Of a stretch of DNA of 32,955 nucleotides, positions 1 to 8,540 are shown piece after piece (position 1 is the first letter of the stretch; the number at the start of each line of letters is the position of its first letter). Made by a program: the position numbers and the translations under genes. The notes under the pieces are model-generated. The model was not told where the DNA came from and ran no database searches. It worked only from the letters and a program-made list of their open reading frames with translations. The stretch comes from Bacteroidota bacterium (lineage in GTDB: Bacteria > Bacteroidota > Bacteroidia > Bacteroidales > Paludibacteraceae). The stretch lies in NCBI GenBank assembly GCA_030706465.1, contig JAUZOM010000024.1, positions 1 through 32,955 of the forward strand. The letters run 5' to 3'.

Positions 1-170
1 TAGATACCAATTAACCGTTACGGGATTTATTGATATACTTACCAGTCTAAGTAAAAGCAGCTATTGCATTTTCTTCCGGAGAGGAGAGCAGAATAATTAC
101 ATACGAAGAAAGGCGAAAAACAGGATGATTTCTCAAAAAAAACGTCAATTTCATGTTAAATAACATAAAA

Positions 171-204
171 TTGAGAACAAGTAATAAGATTAGTTGTATA
201 TTTG
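171..204 (+). promoter_or_regulatory. Putative Bacteroidetes-type promoter for marR
   Basis: A -7 box TATATTTG at 197-204 matches the Bacteroidetes consensus TAnnTTTG. A TTG at 171-173 could be the -33 element, though its 23-base spacing is slightly long. The box lies 37 bases upstream of the marR start codon and immediately before the operator-like palindrome at 208-223, so repressor bound there would block transcription. Confidence 0.5.
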
Positions 205-207
205 CAC

Positions 208-223
208 AGTTGTTTATGCAACT
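208..223. promoter_or_regulatory. Putative MarR operator, copy 1
   Basis: The palindrome AGTTG-TTTATG-CAACT lies just after the -7 box and before the marR start. The same half-sites with the same 6-base spacing recur at 692-707 upstream of the tolC-like gene. Repetition at both promoter-proximal positions of one operon suggests the binding site of the encoded MarR protein; binding itself is inferred. Confidence 0.5.
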
Positions 224-241
224 ATTTAAAACCGTACTATT

Positions 242-676
242 ATGAAACAAGTACACAATGATGAAGTATTCAGTATTCTGACGGGCAAAATTTCTTCCGC
301 CATAAACAGGACCTTCCTGCGGGCTTTTGCTGTCGAAGGAATAGACATTACCACCGAACAGTGGTCGGTAATGGCTTGCCTTTGGAAAGAAGACAAGGTA
401 ACCCAACAAGTGCTTTGCGATCTGACATCGAAAGATAAACCCAGTATGACCAGGCTTATTGATAAACTTGAAAAAAGGAATCTGGTAACCCGGGTTTCCG
501 ATCATTTCGATCGACGAACAAATTTGATTCATCTGACGAATGCAGGAAGTGCACTTCAGCAAAAAGCTACTGAAATCGTGCAACAGGTAGCTTCCAAAAC
601 CCTGAATAATATTACAGAAGAAGAATTAGATATAAGTCGATCTGTATTAAAGCGCATCATGACAAATTTACAATAA
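242..676 (+). CDS. MarR family transcriptional regulator
   Basis: This 144-residue protein is the usual length for MarR dimeric winged-helix repressors. Residues about 1-50 form the N-terminal dimerisation helices, about 53-80 the helix-turn-helix (including KPSMTRLIDKLEKRNLV), and about 81-100 the wing with the family-typical DRR turn (residues 90-92) followed by NLIHLT. It is the first gene of an apparent operon with a TolC-like channel, HlyD-like adaptor and two ABC-2 permeases, so it probably controls that exporter and itself in response to a small-molecule ligand. Two near-identical palindromes at 208-223 and 690-709 are the likely operators. The ligand cannot be told from the sequence. 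Confidence 0.92.
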   Translation: MKQVHNDEVFSILTGKISSAINRTFLRAFAVEGIDITTEQWSVMACLWKEDKVTQQVLCDLTSKDKPSMTRLIDKLEKRNLVTRVSDHFDRRTNLIHLTNAGSALQQKATEIVQQVASKTLNNITEEELDISRSVLKRIMTNLQ

Positions 677-689
677 TTTTTTTATTTAT

Positions 690-709
690 ATAGTTGTATA
701 TGCAACTAT
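690..709. promoter_or_regulatory. Putative MarR operator, copy 2
   Basis: The sequence atagttgtatatgcaactat is an almost perfect palindrome with half-sites AGTTG and CAACT six bases apart, exactly as at 208-223. It lies between marR and the tolC-like gene, 39 bases before the latter's start codon. No clear TAnnTTTG box is seen with it, so it may control an undetected internal promoter or act on the read-through transcript. Confidence 0.5.
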
Positions 710-747
710 TGTTTAGACAATAAGAATAAGTATAATTAAAATAAAGT

Positions 748-2253
748 ATGAAGAAAGAAGTAGTCGTCGTAATTGCTTTCATTACATCGCTGCAGATGTA
801 TTCGCAAAAGGTATTACAACTGGAAGATTGTAGACAAATGGCACTTTCACACAACAAAAGTCTGAAAATGGCCCAAGAGAGTGTCAATGCTGCCCGGGAA
901 CTAAAAGCAGCAGCTTTCACCCAATTCCTGCCGAATTTTTCGGCAAATGGAACTTATGCCTGGAATCAGAAGAATCTTTCCCTGCTTTCGGGAGATGCAA
1001 CACTACCAGTTGGAACTAAAATGGCAGATGGTTCATTCGGATTTACCGCTGACCAGATTTCAAACAAATGGACTTTAGTGAATGGTCAAGCGGTTCCACT
1101 TGATGCAAACAACGTTCCTTTTAATCCGAAGACAAGTCCGGACAAAATTCAATGGAAAAGCTATGCTTTACTGCCTAAAAGTGCTATGGAGTATGACATT
1201 CATAATGTTTTTGCCGGAACCATTGGCTTTGTGCAGCCTATATTTATGGGAGGTAAAATTCAGGAGCTTTATCGAATTGCCAAATACGGGGAAAACCTGG
1301 CTAAAGCACAACAGGAGAATAAGGTAACCGAATTATTGCTGGAAGTTGATGAGGCTTACTGGCGGGTTGTTTCGCTGGAAAACAAGGTAAAGTTAGCTAA
1401 AGAATACCGGGATCTGGTGGCACAGGTCGATTCGAATATAAACGTCATGGTAGAGGAAGGTGTGGCCACCAAAGCCGAGAGATTGAAAGTAAAGGTAAAA
1501 CTCAATGAGGCCGATATCACAGTGACCAAAGCGGAAGATGGGTTAAACCTGTCGAGAATGGCCCTCAACCAGTTGTGCGGGATGTCACTTGATGAAGTCT
1601 ACACTCTGGCAGATGAAGATTTGAAAACCCCAACTGAAACACCGCTTATTCCGGTTGATGAGGCCTTAAACAACCGTCCGGAAATCAAGCAACTGAAACA
1701 AATGGAAAACATAGCCAAATCGAATGAAAAGATTATGCTATCGCGTTTCATGCCAAACATAGGCCTTACAGGCAATTATTTGGTTTCCAATCCCAATGTG
1801 TATGATGGGTATAAAAATGAGTTTGGAGGCATGTTTACAGTCGGTGTCGTTGCAAATATACCGCTCTTTCATTTTGGGGATAAAATACATACATTGAATG
1901 CCGCAAAAACACAACATCGAATTGCCACCCTGGAGCTGGAAGAAACAAAAGAAAAACTACAACTGCAAATCAAGCAAAGCTCGTACAAAGTTGCTGAAAG
2001 TTTAAAAAAACAAACATCCACTCAACATAATATAGAACAGGCAGAAGAAAACTTACGGTATGCAAACGAAGGTTTTAATGAAGGCGTAATTACTTCAACC
2101 GATTTATTGGGAGCACAAACTGCCTGGCTTTCGGCACAGTCGGAATTAATAGACGCCAATATCGACGTGAAATTATGCAATTTATACCTGGCTAAATCAT
2201 TGGGGACACTCAGGGCGCCCGAACTGAAAACACAACCGATCATAAAAAAATAA
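748..2253 (+). CDS. TolC-like outer membrane efflux protein
   Basis: This 501-residue protein is the outer-membrane channel component of a tripartite exporter. It begins with a signal peptide (about residues 1-19, a VVVVIAFI core ending before SQK). The mature part has the two-fold repeated organisation of the OEP family: each half opens with a segment like QLEDCRQMALSHNKSLKMAQ (residues about 24-43) and includes long coiled-coil helices rich in Ala, Glu, Lys and Gln. The C-terminal half contains the typical 'GVITSTDLLGAQTAWLSAQ' helix. It follows marR by 71 bases and precedes the HlyD-like gene by 34 bases, consistent with one operon. The length agrees with other Bacteroidetes TolC-like proteins. 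Confidence 0.93.
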   Translation: MKKEVVVVIAFITSLQMYSQKVLQLEDCRQMALSHNKSLKMAQESVNAARELKAAAFTQFLPNFSANGTYAWNQKNLSLLSGDATLPVGTKMADGSFGFTADQISNKWTLVNGQAVPLDANNVPFNPKTSPDKIQWKSYALLPKSAMEYDIHNVFAGTIGFVQPIFMGGKIQELYRIAKYGENLAKAQQENKVTELLLEVDEAYWRVVSLENKVKLAKEYRDLVAQVDSNINVMVEEGVATKAERLKVKVKLNEADITVTKAEDGLNLSRMALNQLCGMSLDEVYTLADEDLKTPTETPLIPVDEALNNRPEIKQLKQMENIAKSNEKIMLSRFMPNIGLTGNYLVSNPNVYDGYKNEFGGMFTVGVVANIPLFHFGDKIHTLNAAKTQHRIATLELEETKEKLQLQIKQSSYKVAESLKKQTSTQHNIEQAEENLRYANEGFNEGVITSTDLLGAQTAWLSAQSELIDANIDVKLCNLYLAKSLGTLRAPELKTQPIIKK

Positions 2254-2287
2254 TCAAAATATAAACGTATTAAATTTTTCTACAACA

Positions 2288-3280
2288 ATGAAAAAAGGGA
2301 ATAAGGATTTAAGAACCGGCTTAATAGCTTTAATAGTAGTCGTGGTTTTGATATTCATCGTAGGCATAATTATCAACAGGCCCGAGTCTATAATTATCCA
2401 GGGAGAAGCGGATGCATCAGAAATACGCATATCGGGCAAAGTACCCGGACGTATCAAAGAATTCAAAGGGGAAGAAGGATCGCATGTACTGGCCGGTGAC
2501 ACGTTAGTTATCATCGACAGTCCCGAACTGACAGCTAAACTGGAACAAGCCAATGCAGCAGAAAGTGCAGCATCGGCACAAGACCGGAAAGCCAATAAAG
2601 GAGCCCGTAAAGAACTGATTTTAGGAGCTTTTGAAATGTACCAAAAAGCCAAGGTTGGAGTTGATATTTCTAAAAAGTCGTATGACCGCGTGCAACATTT
2701 ATTCGATAAAGGAGTTGTTACGGCTCAGAAGCGGGATGAAGCGGAAGCTCAGTACAAGGCAGCCGTAGCTACGTCCAATGCCGCAAAATCGCAATACGAT
2801 ATGGCTTTAAACGGAGCAGAAAAGGAAGATAAAGATGCTGCATTAGCACTAGTCGACAGAGCAAAAGGAGCTGTCAACGAAGTAAAATCGTATCTCAAAG
2901 AAACCATATTAACTTCACCTATTAGTGGTGAGATTACTGAGATATATCCCAAACGCGGAGAACTGGTTGGGACAGGTGCCCCCATCATGAGCATTGTTGA
3001 CTTAAACGATATTTGGTTCACTTTTAATGTCCGGGAAGATTTGTTGGGACAATTAAAAATGGGCAAAACATTCAAAGTAAAAGTTCCGGCATTGAATAAC
3101 CAGATAGTAGATGTAAAAGTTAATTATATCAAAGCATTGGCTTCGTATGCCACCTGGAAAGCAACCAAGACAACCGGGCAGTTTGATGTAAAAACATTTG
3201 AAGTACATGCCCGTCCTGTAGCAAAAGTTGCTGACCTGCGCCCGGGAATGACTGCTTTGTTTGAGGAGACTGTAAAATGA
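2288..3280 (+). CDS. HlyD-family periplasmic adaptor (membrane fusion protein)
   Basis: This 330-residue protein links the inner-membrane permeases to the TolC-like channel. One N-terminal membrane anchor (about residues 12-31, LIALIVVVVLIFIVGIII) is followed by a split lipoyl/biotinyl-like domain (ISGKVPGRIKEF and LAGDTLVIIDSPEL near the start; TSPISGEITEIYPKRGELV around residue 215), a central alpha-helical hairpin with Ala/Lys/Glu-rich helices, and a beta-barrel/membrane-proximal C-terminus ending in LRPGMTALFEE. The architecture resembles EmrA/YbhG-type adaptors. Its stop codon overlaps the start of a possible 49-codon ORF (ATGA at 3277-3280). The next recognised gene is an ABC-2 permease. 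Confidence 0.93.
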   Translation: MKKGNKDLRTGLIALIVVVVLIFIVGIIINRPESIIIQGEADASEIRISGKVPGRIKEFKGEEGSHVLAGDTLVIIDSPELTAKLEQANAAESAASAQDRKANKGARKELILGAFEMYQKAKVGVDISKKSYDRVQHLFDKGVVTAQKRDEAEAQYKAAVATSNAAKSQYDMALNGAEKEDKDAALALVDRAKGAVNEVKSYLKETILTSPISGEITEIYPKRGELVGTGAPIMSIVDLNDIWFTFNVREDLLGQLKMGKTFKVKVPALNNQIVDVKVNYIKALASYATWKATKTTGQFDVKTFEVHARPVAKVADLRPGMTALFEETVK

Positions 3281-3426
3281 ATCCTTCATCCTGTAAAGGG
3301 GAGTTTAAGAATAAACCGATCAGCATTTTCATATTCATAATTCTATTCAATTGTAAAATCGCTGGTATTTTATTCTTAAAACAGTATCTGAAGTTCCCTT
3401 TGGAGGCTATCGGTAATTTTAATTAA
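3277..3426 (+). CDS. Possible small membrane protein ORF (doubtful)
   Basis: A 49-codon reading frame starts with an ATGA overlap on the stop of the HlyD-like gene and ends at TAA 11 bases before the next permease. Residues about 15-35 (ISIFIFIILFNCKIAGILFL) are strongly hydrophobic and could form one membrane span. Against it: the same stretch is bounded by an imperfect inverted repeat (3290-3306 and 3391-3406) resembling Bacteroidetes spacer repeats, and no family is recognised. It may simply be an inserted repeat that happens to be open. Confidence 0.2.
   Translation: MNPSSCKGEFKNKPISIFIFIILFNCKIAGILFLKQYLKFPLEAIGNFN
3290..3406. repeat. Inverted-repeat-bounded spacer element
   Basis: The left arm cctgtaaaggggagttt (3290-3306) and right arm aagttccctttggagg (3391-3406) are imperfect inverted copies around an AT-rich centre. 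The AAAGGGG/CCCTTT core also occurs in the spacers of the flx operon at 16085-16107 and 17126-17144, which suggests a dispersed repeat family of operon gaps. It fills most of the otherwise unexplained 157-base gap between the adaptor and the permease genes. Confidence 0.4.
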
Positions 3427-3437
3427 TCAAATTAATC

Positions 3438-4619
3438 ATGCCCACAAACAAATTCTATACATCCGTACGAAATACACTGGCCCGTGAATTAAGACGCATG
3501 GTGAGCCGTCCGATCTATTTCATTTCAACGGTTGTCATTATGTCTTTTACTTATGTGTTCTTCCTGACTTTCTTCAACGAAGGCCAGCCCAACAGGATGC
3601 CTATCGGGGTGGTCGATCTGGATAATTCTTCCCTGTCCCGCCAATTTACGCGAAATCTGGAGGTAACCCAACACAGCCACATCGTGATGCGGTTAAACAG
3701 CCACAAAGAAGCCCGGGAAGAAATGCAACGGGGCAACATCTATGCATTTGTCGAAATAAAGCACAACTTTGCGAAAGACGCCATCTCCAACCTCCGGCCG
3801 ACCCTTACATTTTATGTGAACGATGCCTACCTGATTGCCGGATCGCTCATTAACAAGGATATTACCTATATGAGCGCCGCAACATCCATCGGGATGCAAC
3901 AAAAAGTATTGAGGGCTAAAGGCGTGGAAGAAAGCCGGATCATGGGGATTATCCAGCCGATTGTGCTGGATGCACACCTGATCGGGAATCCCTGGGCCAA
4001 CTACGGGACCTATTTATTGAATGTGATCCTACCTGCAATTCTCCAGCTAATGGTTTTGATGATGACAGTATTTCCCATTGGCGTGGAATTTAAGGAACGC
4101 ACTTCCCGGGAATGGTTCAATAATTCCGGCAAGTGCTTTTCGGGGGCCTTAACCGGTAAATTATTACCCTACACCGTTATTTTCACCCTAGTGGGAGTTA
4201 TCGGCAATATGATCCTTTACAAATACATGCATTACCCGTTAAATTCGAGTATCGGTTGGATGTTTTTGGCTACTTTTCTGCTGGTGCTGGCAACACAGGC
4301 TATCGGGATACTCTTTATCGGAATAACGCCTGTATTGCGTGATGGGGTAACGTTTTCCGGGGTATTCGGCATGCTGGGGGTTACCTTTGCCGGAGCAACC
4401 TTCCCGATCGAACAAATGCCCGCCGGGACACGGATATTCAGCTATTTCTTCCCGATGCATCATTACTTCGAAATATACGTTAATCAGGCGCTAAACGGAG
4501 TCGGGGTTCGGTATTCATTTATTTATTTCGTTGCCTTGCTTTGCTTTTTAGCATTACCCGTTATCGTCTTTACCCGATTGAAGAAAGCAGCCATTAATCA
4601 GAATTTTCCAATTAAATAA
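3438..4619 (+). CDS. ABC-2 type transporter permease (first of a pair)
   Basis: This 393-residue inner-membrane protein has the architecture of the YbhS/YbhR/YhhJ group of ABC-2 permeases. There is one N-terminal membrane segment (about residues 27-47), then a large extracytoplasmic domain (about 50-195, starting MPIGVVDLDNSSLSRQFTR), then five or so C-terminal membrane segments between about 195 and 385, with a conserved 'TFPIEQMPAGTRIFSYFFPMHHYFE' type loop. It is followed 8 bases later by a paralogous permease, with which it should form a heterodimer. No ATP-binding subunit is encoded before, between or after them, which is unusual for ABC transport. The two permease genes look more GC-rich than marR and tolC by eye. 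Confidence 0.9.
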   Translation: MPTNKFYTSVRNTLARELRRMVSRPIYFISTVVIMSFTYVFFLTFFNEGQPNRMPIGVVDLDNSSLSRQFTRNLEVTQHSHIVMRLNSHKEAREEMQRGNIYAFVEIKHNFAKDAISNLRPTLTFYVNDAYLIAGSLINKDITYMSAATSIGMQQKVLRAKGVEESRIMGIIQPIVLDAHLIGNPWANYGTYLLNVILPAILQLMVLMMTVFPIGVEFKERTSREWFNNSGKCFSGALTGKLLPYTVIFTLVGVIGNMILYKYMHYPLNSSIGWMFLATFLLVLATQAIGILFIGITPVLRDGVTFSGVFGMLGVTFAGATFPIEQMPAGTRIFSYFFPMHHYFEIYVNQALNGVGVRYSFIYFVALLCFLALPVIVFTRLKKAAINQNFPIK

Positions 4620-4627
4620 GTTTAGAG

Positions 4628-5863
4628 ATGAATATTCAACAAAAAATACCTTTGCTAAAAGAGGCTGTCTTAATATTCAACGATACAGTGAACGTAATTA
4701 AAAGTGAATTGCGGACTATGTTTAAGGACCGGGGGGTGGTTATCATGCTGGTACTGGCTCCGCTTGCCTATCCGATACTTTATTGTAGCCTGTATAAGAG
4801 CGAAACGCTGATTGATGTCCCCATGGCCGCCGTGGATTGTTCCCGAAGCCAGGAATCCAGGGAATTGCTCCGTCACCTTGATGCCACCCAGAGCCTTCAC
4901 ATCGCCGGGACCTATTCCACGCTGGCAGAAGCCAAACAAGCTTATAACGAACAGAAAGTACATGGGGTGGTTTACATACCCGCCGATTTCAGCAAAAACC
5001 TGAATACCGGCCATCAAACCACTGTTTCCATTTATGCCGATATCAGCAGCTTTATGTATTACCGGATTATCAACCAGGCCTGTAGTAATTGCGTACTGGA
5101 TATGAGCAACCAGATACAGGTGAAAAGATTGAACGCAAACGGAATTACCGGTGAACCGGCAACCATTGTATCCAATCCTATACCGTACGAAGGAGTGGTA
5201 CTTTACAACGAAGGAGCGGGGTTTGCCAGTTTCCTGATGCCGTCAGTGCTTATCCTGATTATATTCCAAACCCTGTTCCTGGGAATCGGGATCATAGCCG
5301 GCACATCGCGCGGCGAAAACAGGTTTCACGTCCTTGTCAGTTCTTCGGTTCACCGGGGTGGCACCATCCGGGTGATCCTGGGGAAAGGCTTTTGTTACTT
5401 TGTCCTGTATGCGGCCTGGTCGTTCTTTGTCTTAATGATTATTCCCCGGGTGTTCAATCTGCCACACATAGGTATTCCGTATGATATCATGATGTTAATG
5501 GTGCCTTTCCTGTTGGCATCCGTATTTTTTTCCATGACCATCTCGGTATTCATGCCACATAGGGAAACCAGCATGATAATTTTTATGTTCATGTCGCTTA
5601 TCCTGCTGTTCCTAAGCGGGGTATCCTGGCCTCAATCGAACATTAACGGTTTCTGGAAAACATTCTCCTGGATACTTCCCTCGACAAACGGTACCCAGGG
5701 CTATATAAAGATCAACACGATGGGAGCCGATTTACAGCACATTTCATTCGAATATATCAGTTTATGGATTCAGACAGTCGTTTATTTTGCTACTACTTAT
5801 TGGGCTTATCGCTGGCAGATAGAAAAAAGCAGCCGCAAATCGCTTAAGACATCTGAAATTTGA
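4628..5863 (+). CDS. ABC-2 type transporter permease (second of a pair)
   Basis: This 411-residue protein has the same plan as the preceding permease: a first membrane segment at about residues 36-55 (VVIMLVLAPLAYPILYCSL), a periplasmic domain opening with DVPMAAVDCSRSQESRELL, and a membrane bundle from about residue 195 to 400. It contains the conserved 'LFLSGVSWP' segment followed by a 'LPSTNGTQGYIKINTMGA' loop, typical of the family. It starts 8 bases after its partner and is the last gene before a strong terminator, so it closes the efflux operon. The exported substrate is unknown; drugs, bile acids or membrane-active compounds would fit a MarR-controlled TolC/HlyD system, but this is inference. 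Confidence 0.9.
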   Translation: MNIQQKIPLLKEAVLIFNDTVNVIKSELRTMFKDRGVVIMLVLAPLAYPILYCSLYKSETLIDVPMAAVDCSRSQESRELLRHLDATQSLHIAGTYSTLAEAKQAYNEQKVHGVVYIPADFSKNLNTGHQTTVSIYADISSFMYYRIINQACSNCVLDMSNQIQVKRLNANGITGEPATIVSNPIPYEGVVLYNEGAGFASFLMPSVLILIIFQTLFLGIGIIAGTSRGENRFHVLVSSSVHRGGTIRVILGKGFCYFVLYAAWSFFVLMIIPRVFNLPHIGIPYDIMMLMVPFLLASVFFSMTISVFMPHRETSMIIFMFMSLILLFLSGVSWPQSNINGFWKTFSWILPSTNGTQGYIKINTMGADLQHISFEYISLWIQTVVYFATTYWAYRWQIEKSSRKSLKTSEI

Positions 5864-5905
5864 GATAAAAATATTACTTTTTGCAAATTCAAAATCAATT
5901 CAATC

Positions 5906-5940
5906 GGGGGATTTTCTACGGAATATCCCCTTTTTGTTTT
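5906..5940 (+). terminator. Rho-independent terminator of the efflux operon
   Basis: A GGGGATTTT arm pairs with AATATCCCC around the loop CTACGG, followed directly by TTTTTGTTTT. It lies about 40 bases past the stop of the last permease gene, so it ends the marR-tolC-hlyD-permease transcript. Confidence 0.8.
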
Positions 5941-5977
5941 CAGGTATTGAAGCTTTTATGACTGAATTTATTAATTA

Positions 5978-6008
5978 TTGCAAATCCTAATTTTATTATT
6001 TATCTTTG
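5978..6008 (+). promoter_or_regulatory. Bacteroidetes-type promoter for the GH3 gene
   Basis: A TTG at 5978-5980 (-33 element) is separated by 20 bases from TATCTTTG at 6001-6008 (-7 element), close to the Bacteroidetes primary sigma factor consensus. The start codon is at 6130, so the mRNA would have a leader of roughly 110 bases. Confidence 0.65.
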
Positions 6009-6129
6009 CATGCTTTTAAAGATTGTGTAAAGATGACAATTACCTCTCTTAAAAATCGACGATCCTCTATATCTTATTAGAATTTAATCAGAAGATTATT
6101 AATTAAATATTTAAACATCGAAAAAATCA

Positions 6130-8424
6130 ATGAAAAAGAGCTATTTATTTATTTTGCTATTGTTAAGCGTATTCAGTTTAACGAATGCCCAGGAAGTTCG
6201 TCGGATTCCCCAGTTGGGCAAAGACAAAATTGAAGATGTCATCGCCGCCATGACCCGGGAAGAAAAAGTATATCTTTTGATGGGACTGGGTGAGAACTGC
6301 TGGTTAAATCCTCCTACGGGTCCAAAGACCGTGATCATTGCCGGTGAAGCCGGATTAACCTGGGCTATTCCCCGGTTGGGAATTACCCCTGCGGTATTAA
6401 CGGATGGTCCTGCCGGACTGCGTATCGAATCACATCCTGAAGGATTGAATTTCACCCGTTATTGTACCGCTTTTCCAACTGCTACTGCACTTGCCTCGAC
6501 CTGGAATACCGACTTGGTAGAAAATGTAGGAAAAGCAATGGGAAATGAAGTATTAGAATATGGCTCGGATTGTCTTCTTTCTCCGGCTATCAATATACAC
6601 CGAAATCCGTTAAGCGGACGTAACTTTGAATATTACTCCGAAGATCCTGTTATAGCCGGGAAAATGGGTAGCGCTATGGTTCGCGGGGTGCAATCCAACG
6701 GAGTCGGAACCTCCCTAAAGCATTTCGCCGCCAACAATATTGAGACAAACCGGACAACCATCAATGCAGTTGTCAGCCAACGCGCCTTACGTGAAATCTA
6801 TTTAAGAGGATTTGAAATGGTGGTTAAAGAATCGCAACCCTGGACCGTCATGACATCCTATAACCGATTAAACGGCTTTTATACTTCCGAAAATTACGAT
6901 TTGGTTACAACTATATTGCGCGATGAATGGAAATTTCAGGGGATGGTTATGTCCGATTGGTGGGCCGGGGCCGATGCAGTGGCTCAGATGAATGCTGGAA
7001 ATGATATAATCATGCCGGGTTGTCATCAACGGGAAGAATTGCTGAAAGCATTAAAGAATAAAATCATTGACGAAAAAGTGATTGATCGTAATCTAGCCCG
7101 TATCCTGACATTTATTCTACGCACGCCCCGATACAAGGGATATGCCTATTCCAACAAACCCAATTTGGAAGCACACCGGGAGATCTCCAAAAATGCCGCT
7201 ACCGAAGGAATTGTTCTTCTGAAAAATGATAAAAACGCTCTTCCTTTCAACAACGTGAAAAGTGTTGCCCTGTTCGGGAAAACTTCTTACCGTTACATTG
7301 CAGGCGGTACGGGAAGCGGGGAAGTGAATTACCAATATGCGACCACGATCAACGAAAGTTTCGAGAAAAACGGCTTCAAGGTAGCTAAACCACTTGAAGC
7401 CATCTATAAACAGTTTATTGATACGGTCACTAAAAAAGTAACAAAAGAAAACCCTAAATTCGTTGTCGATTTCCATGCCGAACTTCCTTTAGGAAAAGAA
7501 CAAGTGGCTGCTCAGGTGAAAAAGACGGACATCGCCATTATCACGATCGGACGTAACGGTGGCGAAGGTTGGGAACGTAAACTGACTGAGTTTAACCTGA
7601 CAGACACCGAAAAGCAATTAATCAAGGATGTCAGCGAAGCTTATCATGCTGCCGGTAAAAAAGCAATCGTAGTCCTTAATATCGGGGGTGTAGTTGCTAC
7701 TGCCGATTGGCGCGACTATCCGGATGCGATCTTACTGGCTTGGCAAACCGGACAGGAAGGAGCGAATGCAATGGTCGACATCCTTAAAGGGAAAGTAAAT
7801 CCTTCAGGAAAATTGCCAATGAGTTTCCCAATGTCTTACAGCGATGTACCCTCAGCAAAAACATTCCCCGGCGAACCGGCAGATAATCCGGTAAACGCAG
7901 TCTATAATGAAGGCATTTATGTAGGATATCGCTATTACGATACTTTTAAGGTTCCTACCGCATACGAATTTGGTTATGGACTCTCGTATACCCAATTTCA
8001 ATACTCAAATATCCAATTAAGCGGTAAAGAGTTTAATAATGAAATGACGGTGAAACTAACCGTGAAGAATACCGGAAAGACAGCCGGAAAAGAAGCTGTA
8101 GAATTGTACCTGCATGCCCCGAATGTTGAAATTGAAAAACCATCTCAGGAATTAAAGGCATTTGCTAAAACCGGCCTTTTGAAACCGGGAGAGAGCCAAG
8201 AAATCACCCTTAAATTAGACACCCGTTCTTTGGCTTCATTCTGGACAAATATTTCTTCTTGGGTTGCTGAAAAAGGAACCTATGAAGTACGTATCGGAGC
8301 TTCATCAAAAGATATCCGGCTGACTTCAAGCTTTACACTGCCTCAAACAGTAATTGTCGAAAAAGTTCATCAGGTTCTTTATCCAAACAGGCCGGTGACA
8401 GATTTAACCGTAGCGAATAAATAA
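6130..8424 (+). CDS. Secreted GH3 beta-glucosidase-type glycoside hydrolase
   Basis: This 764-residue enzyme hydrolyses terminal beta-linked sugars (beta-glucosidase or beta-xylosidase type). It has a signal peptide (about 1-20, ending NAQ), an N-terminal TIM-barrel domain (about 30-340) with the substrate-binding KHF motif at 197-199 and the catalytic nucleophile Asp276 in the SDW motif (275-277), an alpha/beta sandwich domain (about 360-600), and a C-terminal fibronectin-III-like domain (about 650-745, with ELYLHAPN and LKPGESQEITL). No PA14 insertion is seen. It stands alone between its own promoter and terminator, with no SusC/SusD pair nearby, so it is not part of an obvious polysaccharide utilisation locus. 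Exact sugar specificity cannot be read from the sequence. Confidence 0.93.
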   Translation: MKKSYLFILLLLSVFSLTNAQEVRRIPQLGKDKIEDVIAAMTREEKVYLLMGLGENCWLNPPTGPKTVIIAGEAGLTWAIPRLGITPAVLTDGPAGLRIESHPEGLNFTRYCTAFPTATALASTWNTDLVENVGKAMGNEVLEYGSDCLLSPAINIHRNPLSGRNFEYYSEDPVIAGKMGSAMVRGVQSNGVGTSLKHFAANNIETNRTTINAVVSQRALREIYLRGFEMVVKESQPWTVMTSYNRLNGFYTSENYDLVTTILRDEWKFQGMVMSDWWAGADAVAQMNAGNDIIMPGCHQREELLKALKNKIIDEKVIDRNLARILTFILRTPRYKGYAYSNKPNLEAHREISKNAATEGIVLLKNDKNALPFNNVKSVALFGKTSYRYIAGGTGSGEVNYQYATTINESFEKNGFKVAKPLEAIYKQFIDTVTKKVTKENPKFVVDFHAELPLGKEQVAAQVKKTDIAIITIGRNGGEGWERKLTEFNLTDTEKQLIKDVSEAYHAAGKKAIVVLNIGGVVATADWRDYPDAILLAWQTGQEGANAMVDILKGKVNPSGKLPMSFPMSYSDVPSAKTFPGEPADNPVNAVYNEGIYVGYRYYDTFKVPTAYEFGYGLSYTQFQYSNIQLSGKEFNNEMTVKLTVKNTGKTAGKEAVELYLHAPNVEIEKPSQELKAFAKTGLLKPGESQEITLKLDTRSLASFWTNISSWVAEKGTYEVRIGASSKDIRLTSSFTLPQTVIVEKVHQVLYPNRPVTDLTVANK

Positions 8425-8465
8425 TTCAGCTAAATAAATATTCCTCATTTCAGGGGTAGAACTGG

Positions 8466-8495
8466 AAAAGGACGAATGAAAATTCGTCCTTTTTT
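8466..8495 (+). terminator. Rho-independent terminator after the GH3 gene
   Basis: The perfect 12-base arms AAAAGGACGAAT and ATTCGTCCTTTT enclose a 4-base loop and run into six T residues. It lies about 40 bases after the GH3 stop codon. The converging pcm gene ends at 8541, so the hairpin may also help terminate transcription from the other side. Confidence 0.88.
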
Positions 8496-8540
8496 ACATC
8501 ATACAGAGGTTGGTTAATAGATATAGAGGAAGTTCTGAAA

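Noticed and set aside
47-583. 178-codon open frame on the minus strand across marR
   Set aside because: It lies antisense to a clear MarR gene with intact motifs, contains no recognisable domain, and its composition looks like a shadow frame.
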